Source: Tomocerus qinae (taxonomy: Eukaryota > Arthropoda > Collembola > Entomobryomorpha > Tomoceridae). From it: 64,000 nt of DNA. The stretch spans positions 51,648,909-51,712,908 of the forward strand of contig CM034547.1 of assembly GCA_020055645.1 (NCBI GenBank). The letters run 5' to 3'. The notes below the pieces were generated by a model. The model was not told where the DNA came from, made no database searches, and saw nothing but the letters and a program-made list of their open reading frames with translations. Shown here in pieces: positions 36,272-48,372 of the stretch; the first letter of the stretch is position 1; each line of letters starts with the position of its first letter. Made by a program: the position numbers and the translations under genes.

Positions 36272-36686
36272 AAAGAGAATTGGAAAACTTAAATAAAATC
36301 ATTGCTATATTCAAGTGAAAATTTAAGGGTGGACATTGGGTCATCTACCCGTCTCTGTACATTGTACAACTTAATAAAAATGCCAATTCACCGTGGCCAA
36401 AATCCAATGCAATATATTGTATAATTGGTCATCTTATTTAATTTAATTTATTTAATAATATGTAAGTTATCATTACATTTGAAATACAACTATACAAACT
36501 AGGTTTCTATTCTACCTATAAAAAAGTAATGTCGTGTGTGTGTGTATAGCTATTACAGAAACCTTCCATGTATATATGTAATTAGGTTCGACATTAAAAT
36601 AGTAAATAAAACCAATAACAAGTAATAACGAGTAACAAGAACAAGGCAACAAACACTCAGCTTAATTATTGTTCTTCAGCATTACT
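36272..36686. other. Convergent 3' ends of MOCS1 and INTS7
   Basis: Contains the MOCS1 polyadenylation signal AATAAA (36292-36297) and, for the minus strand, TTTATT near 36447. A short GT run lies near 36535. No gene. Confidence 0.5.
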
Positions 36687-39600
36687 TTAGAATCTATTGG
36701 TAATTTGTACAGTTCCTCCAAGATTTACACCAGGAATCATTCCAGAAGCGAGTACTCTTGATCCTCCAGGGGTAGGCGTAGGAACGTTCCCTTTGCTCCC
36801 AGCAGATCCTACTTCTTCAAACGCTCGTACTGATAATGTTGCCCTAGGACCCGTCATCCACAATCTCCCTTCGTAGTCTACAAGTGAAGTGTCCACTGTC
36901 ACATTCGTCAGACCGCCAGAGCATACCCCAAGTAGAAATTGAGCAGTAAAGAAATCACGATGTGGAACAACATCTTTGACTAAAGTCACAGGGTCTTGAT
37001 TTGCCTATAAGCAGAAATTGCATTAAATTGCAGTTATCCCAGCAGGCACTTAGCTTTTCTAATAATAAAACTATTATGTCACACACTTTAGTAATTTCCA
37101 TAGGATGTTGCCGAGCGGGTACCGTAGGGGTTGCGACAACCGTTATACGAATAGCTTTGGGTTTTCTAAACAAGTGAAGAGTGTCTGCATTTTTGGACCC
37201 CCCTTGCATTCCAGTTTGCTGAATTACACCTTCCACTTTCAGGGCAAAATTGTTGCCCATCAATATTGTAACACTTTCGCCATGAATTCTAGGTTGAGGG
37301 GATACTGCAATCTGTTTAATGAAAAAATAGAATTACAAAAATATTAAATTATCATTTATCAATAAAAACGCGTACTCATAGAATATAGTTATTTTCCCAT
37401 AGATAATTTCAAAAATAAATACACCTGAGTTATCTATTTTGTTACTGTAAGTTACCTTTACTCTCGTCATTTGTAACGTCTGGAAGAAATAGCGCGGATA
37501 TGAGATCGGTGTTTCTATCAATATACGAAATGCTTCTCTAAGGCAATCCATGTGCTACAAAATGATTAAATAACTGCAATGAACTACAAATTTTCAAGAA
37601 TTACTTAAGTAAAATAATCGCATTGATAATTAACCTGATGTGTTAAAATTTGGGTAGGAAGAGTCCTCATTTCTTGCAGTACAATAAGAGCTTGCTTGCA
37701 GGATTGTACTGTTGCCCACGAATTGTTAGCTTCTGAATACGCAATTCCAGAGCAAAAATTATATGCTTGATCACTGTCTGAAAAGGAAGGATGGTCTTTG
37801 GAAACCACTTGCTTTTCAATAGCCCTCGCCACCAAAAGACACGTTTGTTGCAATCTAAAGTTTAGCAGTTTTCGTTTTTCAAATAATCAACGTTTAGTTA
37901 GTATTTACCACAACTATACTAGTAATATTTCAGAGACAGGCATAAAAGAAATGTTAAATCCTTTTTCAACATACATTTGAATGTTGAGCAAAGTGTCACC
38001 ATCAGCGTCAAAAGCAGTCTGATATAAGCGTCCGTACATTTCACTGACACCTTGAAATTCTCGAATTGATTTCCGCAGCTATAAACAAACATTTTAGTCA
38101 TCAAACACTAGCAAATTTTTATTGGTATATATGAAATATGATTTTTGCAAAAATTAATGAACAGTTTTTGTGATGTCACACACCTGAGTTACGACTCTTC
38201 CAGATTTAAGTAATTCGTCCCGATTTGCTACCGCCATACTTGGAGCAATGGCAGGGGCTGGAGAAAATTGGGAAGCGTCACAAGATACCAAAAAATTTGA
38301 AAAGGCCACAAGCATTTCACAACGTATCCTTACGTACTCAATTTGAAATTGAAGAGACGTAATAGGATTACTTGCAGCCTAGAAAATAAATTAGCCACCT
38401 TTAGAAATTCTTTCTATTATAGTCCAAACGTATGTAATTCTAAAGTAAATATATATCTAAAATTTTAAAATATTATTTTGCATTTATCTAGCAATTGTAA
38501 AAATTTTTTACTCTTAAAGACGCTACAGCCTGGGTATACAATGTAATTGCTTTATTTAACCGAGTTATGAGTACAGGAATGTTTTCAGATTCTGCTAGAA
38601 TGTTTTCCGCTTTAGCAACAGAGTCCAAAGACGACAACCAGAAATGAAAATTCTCAGAAGATACTCTTGCTGACATCCCTTTTAGAGTGTTTTCCGCAAT
38701 GCTTGGTTGACCGTATCTGAATGTAAAAACCATGAATTTAAGTAAAGAAAACGTCCCATAAAAATATAATACAATTCATTGTATTTGCAAGCTGAACACC
38801 TTACCTTAATGCATTCCTAACAGTTCTATAAGCAAGCCACAAGTTTGAGGCGAGTATAGTATTTGTTACCACAGTAAGAGCCCGATCCCCTAAAGTGAAT
38901 CCTTGGTGGGCTTGAAATATTATTGCTATCATAATTGCCTATAGATAAATAATTTATGGCTGAAATTCTGAAAAATTATTCGTTATCTTATGAATAAATT
39001 AGAAAACCTAACATGTAACAATACTTACAACAGTACCATTACTGCCTTCGGATTTAGCGACCTTTTCCAAAACGGTTAGCATATCATTTAGTAATTTTTG
39101 TATAGCCTCTTGGTTAAAGCTTCCGATGGCTCCAATTGATTGACATATTACGACCATAGTTGCAGCTATTTGAACAATTAATTATGCGGTATTTAGTAAC
39201 GAACGGTTTTAAAACAATCAACATGAAATATTTCCCTTAGTATTACTCTCTTTAATAATAGAAATAATTATTACTGTAACGGAAAAAACTTACTTGTTAA
39301 CAATTCCTGTTTGAACAGTGTCATTAAGGCCGAACAAAACCATTCACACTTCGCAGGTTTAGATTTACAAAGTAAGATTCCATATGATAAACATTTTTCC
39401 AGGTTTTTCAATAAATCTCCTCCATAAGATTCACTGTCAGTGTCCTTAATGTGAACACAAATTGTCTTCACCAATGACTCTACGCCATCGGCTGCCATAT
39501 CTACTAAATTCATGCCTGATGTCGAGAGTCTTTCATTTTTCCTGGATTATACAAAATAATTATTTATCTCTTACTCTTTACCTTCAATAATTACACTACT

Positions 39601-41492
39601 AGCTACTGGCTACTGACGAAATAGTGTATAAGAAATTACCAATTGACTGCTATATAAGTTGCTATTTGGATTGCTCTAAGCGAAATGGTAATATCTTTTG
39701 ACTGTATACTAGATTCCAGCAACTTCCACAACTTTGAATCTGTTAGAAAATAGAAAAAATTATACAAAATAACTGTATTGACCGTAATTTCACTGCGACT
39801 ACAAATAGCACTAATGTGTAGCTTAGTTTAAAAAAATTATACTAACCAGCTGCGTAAATGAAAGTGAGAATGGCAGAAGAAGATGTGACACTATTAATAA
39901 CATCCAACGTATTGTGAACAATATTTACATCGAGGGCATTATTACTAGTTTCTTCCTCCATTTCCATTTTCTCTGAATTGTGCGATAAAGCACAATTAAT
40001 TAATGTTGAAATATGAGCAGGCTCCCACAAATGGCCTCCTTTTTGTCCTAAAAATTTCAAATCCCGGAGAACGCTGAGTTTTACTTGAGGTCTTGAGTCC
40101 TCCAAATTTGTCAATAAAAATGAAACCTAAAAAAGAATTATGTATTAATTATAATTTCCAGACTATGTAAACCTAAATATCACTTGCTAAAAATTATAAC
40201 CTGCTCAGTCAAATCCGAAATCGTTGAGGCTGACAACTGTGTCAACGTGTTTAAAGTAGTTATGACAAATTCTTCAGAAGGATAGTTCAAAAGTAACTCT
40301 TGGCACAGCTTTCGAACCTAAAAGAATTGAATGAGAAAACTTTTGAATCTGATTAGACAGAGATAGGCAGTTTAGGACTAACTTGACATATTGCGTTAAC
40401 TGACTGAGATTTATTTACAAACAACCCATTCAAGGAGGCAGTGTTGGGGAAATATAATTAGAAAGAAGCAATTTTTACTTAATCTAATATTACTTTTGTA
40501 TTCATTCCTATCGATGACGATGGCAGTATTAAAAGCGAACTAATTCTGATCAAAGTTTAATAAATGAAAATTTGACGGCAGTTTTTTCATATCATTTTAC
40601 CATTGCTGCAGTGGCAATATCATGATGCATATGTTGAAATATTGGAATCAACCTAAGTTTAAGGTCTATTGGCGTTGACAGCCTTTGTACCATGGTTGAT
40701 ATCTTAGTACACATCGTGGTACCAAAAGTTCTGTTAAATAAATAAAAAAATAATTTGTGAAAGTTAATTGCTATATTGCTATAAATTATTATTATGTAAC
40801 TATAATTTACATAATTGTATAATAATTTATAAGGTATTTATGCAAAAATAGTGAAAAAATCCATACTTTGATCGCTTCGCAAAACAAGATGCAGCATAAA
40901 TGGCAGCAGAAACCTCAACCCCATCATGAGAGTCCAGTGCAACGCGGATACTGTGATGAATAGGTTTTCTTTCAGGAATCAGTCCAGATAAACTTCCCAA
41001 AGTTCGTAATGTTAAAGCTCTTGCAATCGGATCATTGGAGTGAATCACACTAAATATTCGACGAATGAAGTCATCGATGTTTAAAATTTTGTCTAGATGT
41101 CTTTCGCTTTCTTGACAAACTCTCAACACCCATAGTCGAAGAAAATTGGAGCCCGTTCGGAAAACATCAGCTAACTTCAGGAAAGCAGAATTAATCAAAA
41201 TTGGGAACGGGTAGCGCTCGAAAAGAGCCGGAAATCGTACAATGGCCTCACACTGCTCCCCAATTTTAGATGATCTCAACCCTGAAATATTAATCCATAA
41301 ACGTTTTTTTTTAACCAAAGGCATTTTGAAGATTCGTTATCATTATTACTACTTTATTAATTAGTTAGTTGTTAATCAATAAATGTTAAAATAAAATATA
41401 TTACCTTTATCTAATTCCGTCAACGCAGAGTTAGCATCCAATTCCGGTTCTCCAAATCCAAACCCATTGTCTGCAAAGGAGCTTGGCCTCAT
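36687..41492 (-). CDS. IntS7: INTS7, Integrator complex subunit 7
   Basis: Sixteen coding exons on the minus strand: 41492-41405, 41281-40867, 40730-40601, 40317-40201, 40126-39847, 39739-39640, 39541-39294, 39165-39029, 38938-38805, 38716-38512, 38378-38184, 38078-37975, 37854-37635, 37554-37456, 37311-37087 and 37004-36687; 1004 residues. The N-terminus ELDANSALTELDKGLRSSKI then GEQCEAIVRFPALFERYPFP and KLADVFRTGSNFLRLWVLRV are diagnostic for INTS7. The C-terminus (PHRDFFTAQFLL, NVTVDTS, WMTGPRATLSV, ending TNRF) also matches. Known role: alpha-helical repeat subunit of Integrator, which cleaves snRNA 3' ends and nascent RNA at paused polymerase II. All junctions keep frame. Introns are short (mostly 70-150 bases), in contrast to Rab1 and MOCS1. 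Confidence 0.97.
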
Positions 41493-42240
41493 AACTTATA
41501 TTTTAAATAGATTTGACTGAAATCATATATAAAATGCAAGGTGGACGCTGAAAAGTTGACATTCGCAGACTGACACTATCGACACGAACCCCGGTCGTCA
41601 ATTACCGGCTAGTTTGACACAAATATTGACCGACAAAAACAAATGAACTGAAACTCCAAATATTTTCCACTTCGACATCGCTCTACATGAACGTTTACCA
41701 TTTGGCGGTATTTTGATAACCACTTCGTTATCGCATAGTTTATAAAATATGATTTTCTAAAGCTTAGGATTTGGCAATTTATACTTACACCTAAAGAGAA
41801 AGACATTTTCATTTGTACAATAATAAACGGCCTACACAACTTTCACCAAAATGAAAAAAACTTTCTTCAATGAAACTATTAATCGGATATTAAGCCGACA
41901 GTGTTCTTCCTAAATATATTATAAGTACAGTGCTATGATTAAACTTTCACCGCCACATTTTCTCGAATCTATTACTTCAATCATTTCAATATGTGTCGGA
42001 ATTTTGCAAAATGAATGTACTCGCCGAAAAACTAAATTCCGGTTTATCGTTCTATTAAATAGAGCATTTTCGAATCTACAATATGGCGGTGACCTGGTAT
42101 TTTTAAAAAATTCCTGTGAATTTTGGCAATAATTTTAGTCTGCATTGTGTCTTTTATGATTTCATTATATACCATATGAGTAAGAAGCCGACACCTTGTC
42201 ATTTTTCATCCGAAGGCGAGAGAATTCGATACAGAACTTA
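41493..42240. other. Upstream of INTS7, nothing recognised
   Basis: Should hold the INTS7 promoter. Short frames only. GACACTATCGACACGAACCC near 41.57-41.59 kb is GC-richer than its surroundings. Confidence 0.4.
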
Positions 42241-43028
42241 TAAATAAATAAACCCTACGAGGTAATTAAGTACGCTGATTTCGAATATGGCCACCGATAT
42301 ATCATCAGAATGACCCCAACCGATATTGGGGGTATGCCCCCATATCGGCAATTATAAAACAATTGAATTAAATAAATTCCATTGAACCTAAAGGGTATTT
42401 TAATACACTGATTTCAAATATGTTCACAGATATATCTTCTGAATGACCCCATCCAAATAAGGGGTATGCCCCCATATCGGAAAATATAAAACAATTAAAT
42501 CAAATAAATTCCATTGAACCTACGGGGTATTTAAATTCGCTGATTTTGTATATGGCCACCGATATATCTTTTGAATGACCCCATCCGATATAGGGGGTAT
42601 GCCCCCATATCGGCAATTATAAAACAATTGAATTAAATAAATTATACTGACCCTACGGGGTATTTAAATACGCTGATTTCAAATATGGCAACAGATATAT
42701 CTTCGGAATGACCCTATCCGATATAGGGGGTATGCCCCCATATTGGCAAATATAAAACAATTGAATTAAATAAATTCCGTTGACCCAACGGGGTATTCAA
42801 ATACGCTGATTTCAAATATGGACACAGATTTATCTTCGGAATGACCCCATCCCATATAGGGGGTATGCCTCCATATTGGCAAATATATAACAATTGAATT
42901 AAATAAATTCCGTTGACCCTACGGGGTATTTAAATACGCTGATTTCAAATATGTTCACATTTATATCTTCAGAATGACCCCATCCGATATAGGGGTATGC
43001 CCCCATATCGAAAAATATAAAACAATTG
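42241..43028 (+). repeat. 132-bp satellite, forward array
   Basis: About six head-to-tail units of ~132 bases. Each holds CTACGGGGTATTTAAATACG, GAATGACCCCATCCGATAT and a conserved palindrome (CCGATAT-GGGGG-TATG-CCCCC-ATATCGG type), then ACAATTGAATTAAATAAATT. The array is broken by the insertion at 43029 and resumes at 45757. Confidence 0.92.
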
Positions 43029-43700
43029 TCTTCTCCCGAGAAAGAAGGGCCCTTGGATTTTGATGCCCGTGACAACTAAATATGAAAGGTCATTGGTGCT
43101 TACAAAAATTACGCAGACGAAATATTTCTAACTGCAAGCTCACAATGTTATTACTGATTTCGGTTAATTTTTGTATTACCTATTTTCAACTTTAGTTATA
43201 TGGTTCAGACGGATTTAAAAGTTTCAAGTTACCAGGTTTTAAAACTAAAAATAGGTGGAATTAGACAGCATTTAGATCTAACTAAAAATGCTCCAAGGAA
43301 AAGCGAAAGAAACTTTGGAGCGCCTTACATATCGACGGCAGGCCACCTAAAAAAGCCAAAGATGACGGTCGAAATGCACAGTTAGGCGTTACGTAATTTC
43401 GCATAGTGGTCTGAAATTAAAATTTTAAAATTAATATTTAGGAAGAGGGGTCCAAAAATTAAAATTTCGACGTTTTGCGCACATAATGGTCTAGAAATTA
43501 CAACTTCGCCTTTTACTGTTCACACTGGCCTGAAAATTAAAATTTCGACTACGATTTCACTCGCCTTGACACCAGCATATTGGTTTGTGGCCCGACTTCC
43601 AAGAAATCGTGGAAAGCCAGAAAGTTTTCAAGTTACATCACTCGGTAAATTTCGAAGTTTTATGCATATCGTCTAAAAATTAAAATTTCGACTTTCTCTA

Positions 43701-44476
43701 CTGTCGTAACCATTAGTTCTGACAGTGATTCAAATTCTGACTACATTTTTGCCCCTCTCTGATTGGTCCAATTTTTTTGAAATTAGCCAATGAAATTGCA
43801 GATTTCATTTACATAAATCTATATGATTTCCAAATTGCATTTTAAGGGGTAGAATTTAATGAAGCAAATACCGTCAATAGCAAACATTGTGCACTCATGA
43901 TAAATAAATGAATATTGGGATGAATGCTAAATCCGAATCTCATTGCAACCTCATTCGCATGAACATTGTTGAGTTGTTGGAAATATTCGTGAATTAAAAC
44001 TTTGGAATAAGTCTTATTTGTTATACATTGTCAGAAATGATTTGGAAGGTATAGCCTTCGTAAACAGAGAACCGAGATACGAAAGATAGTACGTTTTAAG
44101 GCATAAAATGTTTTATTTTGAATATTCCAAATAATTTCTGATAATGTATAATAAATATGACTTATTCCAATCCAAAGTTTTAGTTCACAAATACTTCCAA
44201 CTACTCAACTATGTTCATGCGAATGAGGTTGCAATGAGATTATAGGATTTAGTATTCATCCCAATATTCATTTCTTTATCCTGAAAGGATAATATTCGCT
44301 ATTCACGGTATTTGCTTCATTAAATTCTACCCCTTAAAATGCATTTTGGAAATCATATAGATTTATGTAAATGAAATCTGCAATTTCATTGGCTAATTTT
44401 AAAAATTTGGACCAATCAGATAGGGCAAAAATGTAGTCAGAATTTGAATCACTGTCAGAACTAATGGTTACGACAG
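43701..44476. mobile_element. 776-bp near-complete palindrome with TA duplication
   Basis: The two halves, centred near 44.09 kb, are reverse complements over roughly 350 bases each (CTGTCGTAACCATTAGTTCT ... AGAACTAATGGTTACGACAG). The element is flanked by TA on both sides (43699-43700, 44477-44478), the target preference of Tc1/mariner and Stowaway-type elements. It has no coding frame. Confidence 0.7.
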
Positions 44477-44746
44477 TATGCACACTGGCCTGAAAATTAA
44501 TTTCGACTTTCTTCGCGAACATTGCTCTGAAAATTAAAATTTTGACTTTCTTCGCAAACATTGCTCTGAAAATTAAAATTTTGACTTTCTTCGCGAACAT
44601 TGCTCTGAAAATTAATTTTGACTACAGGTCTGAAAATTTAAATTTCGAAGTTTTGTGCATATTGTGACCCAAAATTTAAATTTTCTAAATTTTGTGGACA
44701 AACAAATTTGTCAGACCACATTGTACACTAAACTTCAAGGAGATTT

Positions 44747-44911
44747 GAATGTTTCCATGGCTTCTCCTTCAGGGGTAAGGTGACGACGTGCTTCAGAACG
44801 CTGATTTTTCCCAACCATTTTCCCGAATAAAAATATTGGTTGGCGGAAAGCAGTTTTCTGTAGCACGTCGTCACCTTACCCTTGGGGCGAAGTCAAGGAA
44901 ACATTCAATCA
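44747..44911. repeat. 165-bp hairpin with ~52-bp arms
   Basis: GAATGTTTCC...GGGTAAGGTGACGACGTGCT on the left is mirrored by AGCACGTCGTCACCTTACCC...GGAAACATTC on the right. It is a separate small inverted-repeat element nested in the 2.7-kb one. Confidence 0.7.
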
Positions 44912-45756
44912 TTTTGTTAAACTTCACAAATTTAAATTTTGGGCCACAATATGCACAAAATTCGAAGTTTTAATTAACAGACCAGTGTGCTCAACGAAAG
45001 TCGAAATTTTAATTTATGGAACTTAGCAAGCAAAAAATTTTAATTTTTTTACCGCAATATGCACTAACATTCGAAATTTAAATTTTTGGAACCCAGTATG
45101 CATAAAACTTCGAAACTTTAGTTTTCAACTCACAATGTGCATAAAACTTCGCCAATTTAATTTTCAGACCAGTGTGCACAGAAAAGGTCGAAATGATAAT
45201 TTTTAGACGATATGAATAAAATTTCGAAAAATTAATTTCGAATGATGTACCTTGAAATCTTCCTGGCTTTCCAAGAAGAAAATTCCAAGAAATCGTTCAA
45301 CAAGCCAATATGCTGGTGTCAAGGCCAAAACAAACCCAACTCAAAAACCCGGGTTTTTGGGTTTTACTCACCAAAAGGAAAAACCCATGGGTTTTTCATG
45401 CCCTGATCGATTTCATCCTACCTCCGTAACGGCCTTTCTACCTTAACTTGCCACCGATTTGTAACCATTGATAATGATCAATCAGACATTTTGGTACTTG
45501 TTTTCTAAATTGCCACTAATTTAGTTCATATAACTGTTTCATATGTATTAATAATTTCGTTGTTAAGTTCATATCATATACGACGAAAAGAAAGCTGCAG
45601 ATTCATTTTGAAGTTTTAAACGGTACCAAACACTAGTTATTCAAGCGGTAGTCACAGATTATTGTAGCAAATATTTATGAACACTCCTTTATATCAGTTA
45701 ATAAATTTTTTGGCACGATCATAGCAACCCAAAGGCCCTTCTTTCTCGGGAGAAGA

Positions 45757-46107
45757 CAATTGATTTATATAAATTACATTGACCCTAAGAGGTATTTAAA
45801 TACACTGATTTCAAATATGTTCACAGATATATCTTCTGAATCACCCCATCGGATATAGAGGGTATGCCCCCATACCGGAAAATATAAAACAATTGAAACA
45901 AATAAATTTCATTGAACCAACGGGGTATTTAAATTCGCTGATTTCGTATATGGCCACCGATATATCTTTTGAATGACCCCAGACGATATAGGGGGTATGC
46001 CCACATATCGGAAAATATAAAACAATTGATTTAAATAAATTCTATTTACCCTACGGGGTATTTAAATACGCTGATTTCAAATATGGCAACAGATATATCT
46101 TCGGAAT
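45757..46107 (+). repeat. 132-bp satellite, forward array resumed
   Basis: About 2.7 further units in the same orientation as 42241-43028. It ends mid-unit at the switch to the reverse array. Confidence 0.9.
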
Positions 46108-47345
46108 TTATTTAATTCAATTGTTTTATATTTGCCGATATGGGGGCATACCCCCCATATCGGATGGGGTCATTCAGTAGATATATTGGTGGCCATATTT
46201 GAAATCAGCGTATTTAAATACCCCGTAGGGTCAAAGGAATTTATTTAATTCAATTATTTTATATTTGCCGATATAGGGGCATACCCCCCATATCGGATGG
46301 GGTCATTCAGTAGATATATTGGTGGCCATATTTGAAATCAGCGTATTTAAATACCCCGTAGGGTCAACGGAATTTATTTAATTCAATTATTTTATATTTG
46401 CCGATATAGGGGCATACCCCCTATATCGGATGGGGTCATGCAGAAGATATATTGGTGGCCATATTTGAAATCAGCGTATTTAAATACCCGGTAGGGTCAA
46501 TGGAATTTATTTAATTCAATTGTTTTATATTTGCCAATATGGGGGCATACCCCCTATATCGGATGGGGTCATTCAGTAGATATATTGGTGGCCATAATTG
46601 AAATTAGCGTATTTAAATACCCCGTAGGGTTAATGGAATTTATTTAATTCAATTGTTTTATATTTGCCGATATGGGGGCATACCCCCTATATCGGATGGG
46701 GTCATTCTTAAGATATATCGGTGGCCATATTTGAAATCAGCGTATTTAAATACCCCGTAGGGTCAACGGAATTTATTTAATTCAATTGTTTTATATTTGC
46801 CGATATGGAGGCATACCCCCTATATCGGATGGGGTCATTCAGAAGATATATTGGTGGCCATATTCAAAATCAGCGTATTTAAATACCCCATGGGGTTTAT
46901 GAAAGTTATTTAATTCAATTGTTTTATATTTGCCGATATGGGGGCATACCCCCTATATCGGATGGGGTCATGCAGAAGATATATTGGTGGCCAAATTTGA
47001 AATCAGCGTATTTAAATACCCCGTAGGGTCAATGGAATTTATTTAATTCAATTGTTTTATATTTTTCGATATGGGGGCATACCCCCATATATCGAATGGG
47101 GTCATTCTGAAGATATATCTGCGGCCAAATTTGAAATCAGCGTATTTAAATACCCCATAGGGTCAACGGAATTTATTTAATTCAATTGCTTTACATTTGC
47201 CGATATGGGGGTATACCCCCAAAATCGGATGGGGTCATTCTTAAGATATATCGGTGGCCATATTTGAAATTAGCGTATTTAGTTACCCCGTAGGGTCAAC
47301 CGACATTATTTATTTCATATGTTTTGAATTTTCAAATATGGGTGT
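46108..47345 (-). repeat. 132-bp satellite, reverse array
   Basis: Nine or so units in the opposite orientation. The switch falls inside a unit: TATATCTTCGGAATTTATTT joins the forward half to the reverse start. Unit cores read CCGATATGGGGGCATACCCC and so on, so the hairpin is kept although single bases vary. Confidence 0.92.
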
Positions 47346-48372
47346 TAGCTGCTGTCATTTTCTTGGGCTTCGGGTAAGTTTATGCGATTATCTGTAATAG
47401 TAATTCTGAAAGGATAAATGGTATGCGATGGCTTTATAGGCTTATTTCTCGCTTACTAGATCTAGTAGAGTACATTCATTTTGCTAAGTTCTGACACATA
47501 TTATATAATATAGCAGTGGCTGAGTGACAGCCCATGTCATCTCAAAGGCTACGGCATATACAATTTAATTCTAAATGATTTCTTAAACGGCAAAAATTGA
47601 AAATTTGCAATATTTTGGAAGAATTTTACCATGCAGAAATGTAATGAATAAGGAGACTGTAAAATGACATGGTTTTGAGGCATCGAAATAGAGAATAAAA
47701 TGAAAATAATATTGTGAAAACTATTTATTTCTTCTTTCAACTTTGACTGTTTAGAAACGTTGGAACTGGTACACCTTTTCTTTCCTTCAGGAAAAACCTA
47801 TTGATTATATTAATGTTTATCAATATACACATTTTATTACAGTTTTAAACTTTATAGATTTGAATCATGTCCTACAACTACAACCACTGCAACTTTGAAA
47901 CAAGTCATAATAGTTTATATTACAGTGCAGAGAAGACATTTTACAGGATTATGAATTTGATTTGAATCATGTCCTACAACTACAACCACTGCAACTTTGA
48001 AACAAGTCATTATGGTTTATATTACAGTGCAGAGAAGACATTTTACAGGATTATGAATTGCAAATTAAAGGATTATATTTGAAAGTGAATACGGATTTCG
48101 ATAATTGGCGAAAACTATGTCAAAATTTAACCCAAAGGTTTATGTGCGTAAGAGTCATGAACATATTTTAACAGATATTATAATTCAGATTTAGCATTTT
48201 TCATTCTGACATGTCATAAATCAAATTAGGTTTACCGTCAAAATGTTTCATACATTAATTGGCAAATCTCATAGCTATATGACAAATTACATTTCTCAAT
48301 TAGTGAAGATCAACATAATTATTGCACTATTAGTGTCTCTATTAATGACGAATTGCTATATAAACTTTACCT
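47346..48372. other. 3' flank of PDHA with a tandem duplication
   Basis: No gene. It contains the 102-bp duplication at 47859-48060 and several plus-strand TTTATT sites (for example 47724, 47833) that could be PDHA polyadenylation signals on the minus strand. Confidence 0.45.
47859..48060. repeat. 102-bp tandem duplication
   Basis: Two adjacent copies (47859-47960, 47961-48060) differ at about three bases, so the duplication is young. Each has an ATG-led frame beginning MSYNYNHCNF; 102 is divisible by three but a stop ends the frame in copy 1. Not recognised. Confidence 0.85.

Larger units (their letters stand above)
43029..45756. mobile_element. 2.7-kb compound foldback element inserted in the satellite
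   Basis: The ends are a perfect ~23-bp inverted repeat starting TCTTCTCCCGAGAAAGAAGG. The satellite's CAATTG is duplicated on both sides (43023-43028 and 45757-45762). Because CAATTG is itself palindromic the duplication may also be read as AATT with one more base in the repeat. The outer arms (to about 43.69 kb and from about 45.15 kb) match in inverted order and carry many copies of AATTAAAATTTCGAC-like motifs. Two further inverted-repeat elements lie inside (43701-44476 and 44747-44911). No transposase is visible. Confidence 0.75.

Noticed and set aside
44334-44600. Minus-strand frame with MFAKKVKILIFRA repeated
   Set aside because: Produced by short tandem repeats inside the foldback element.
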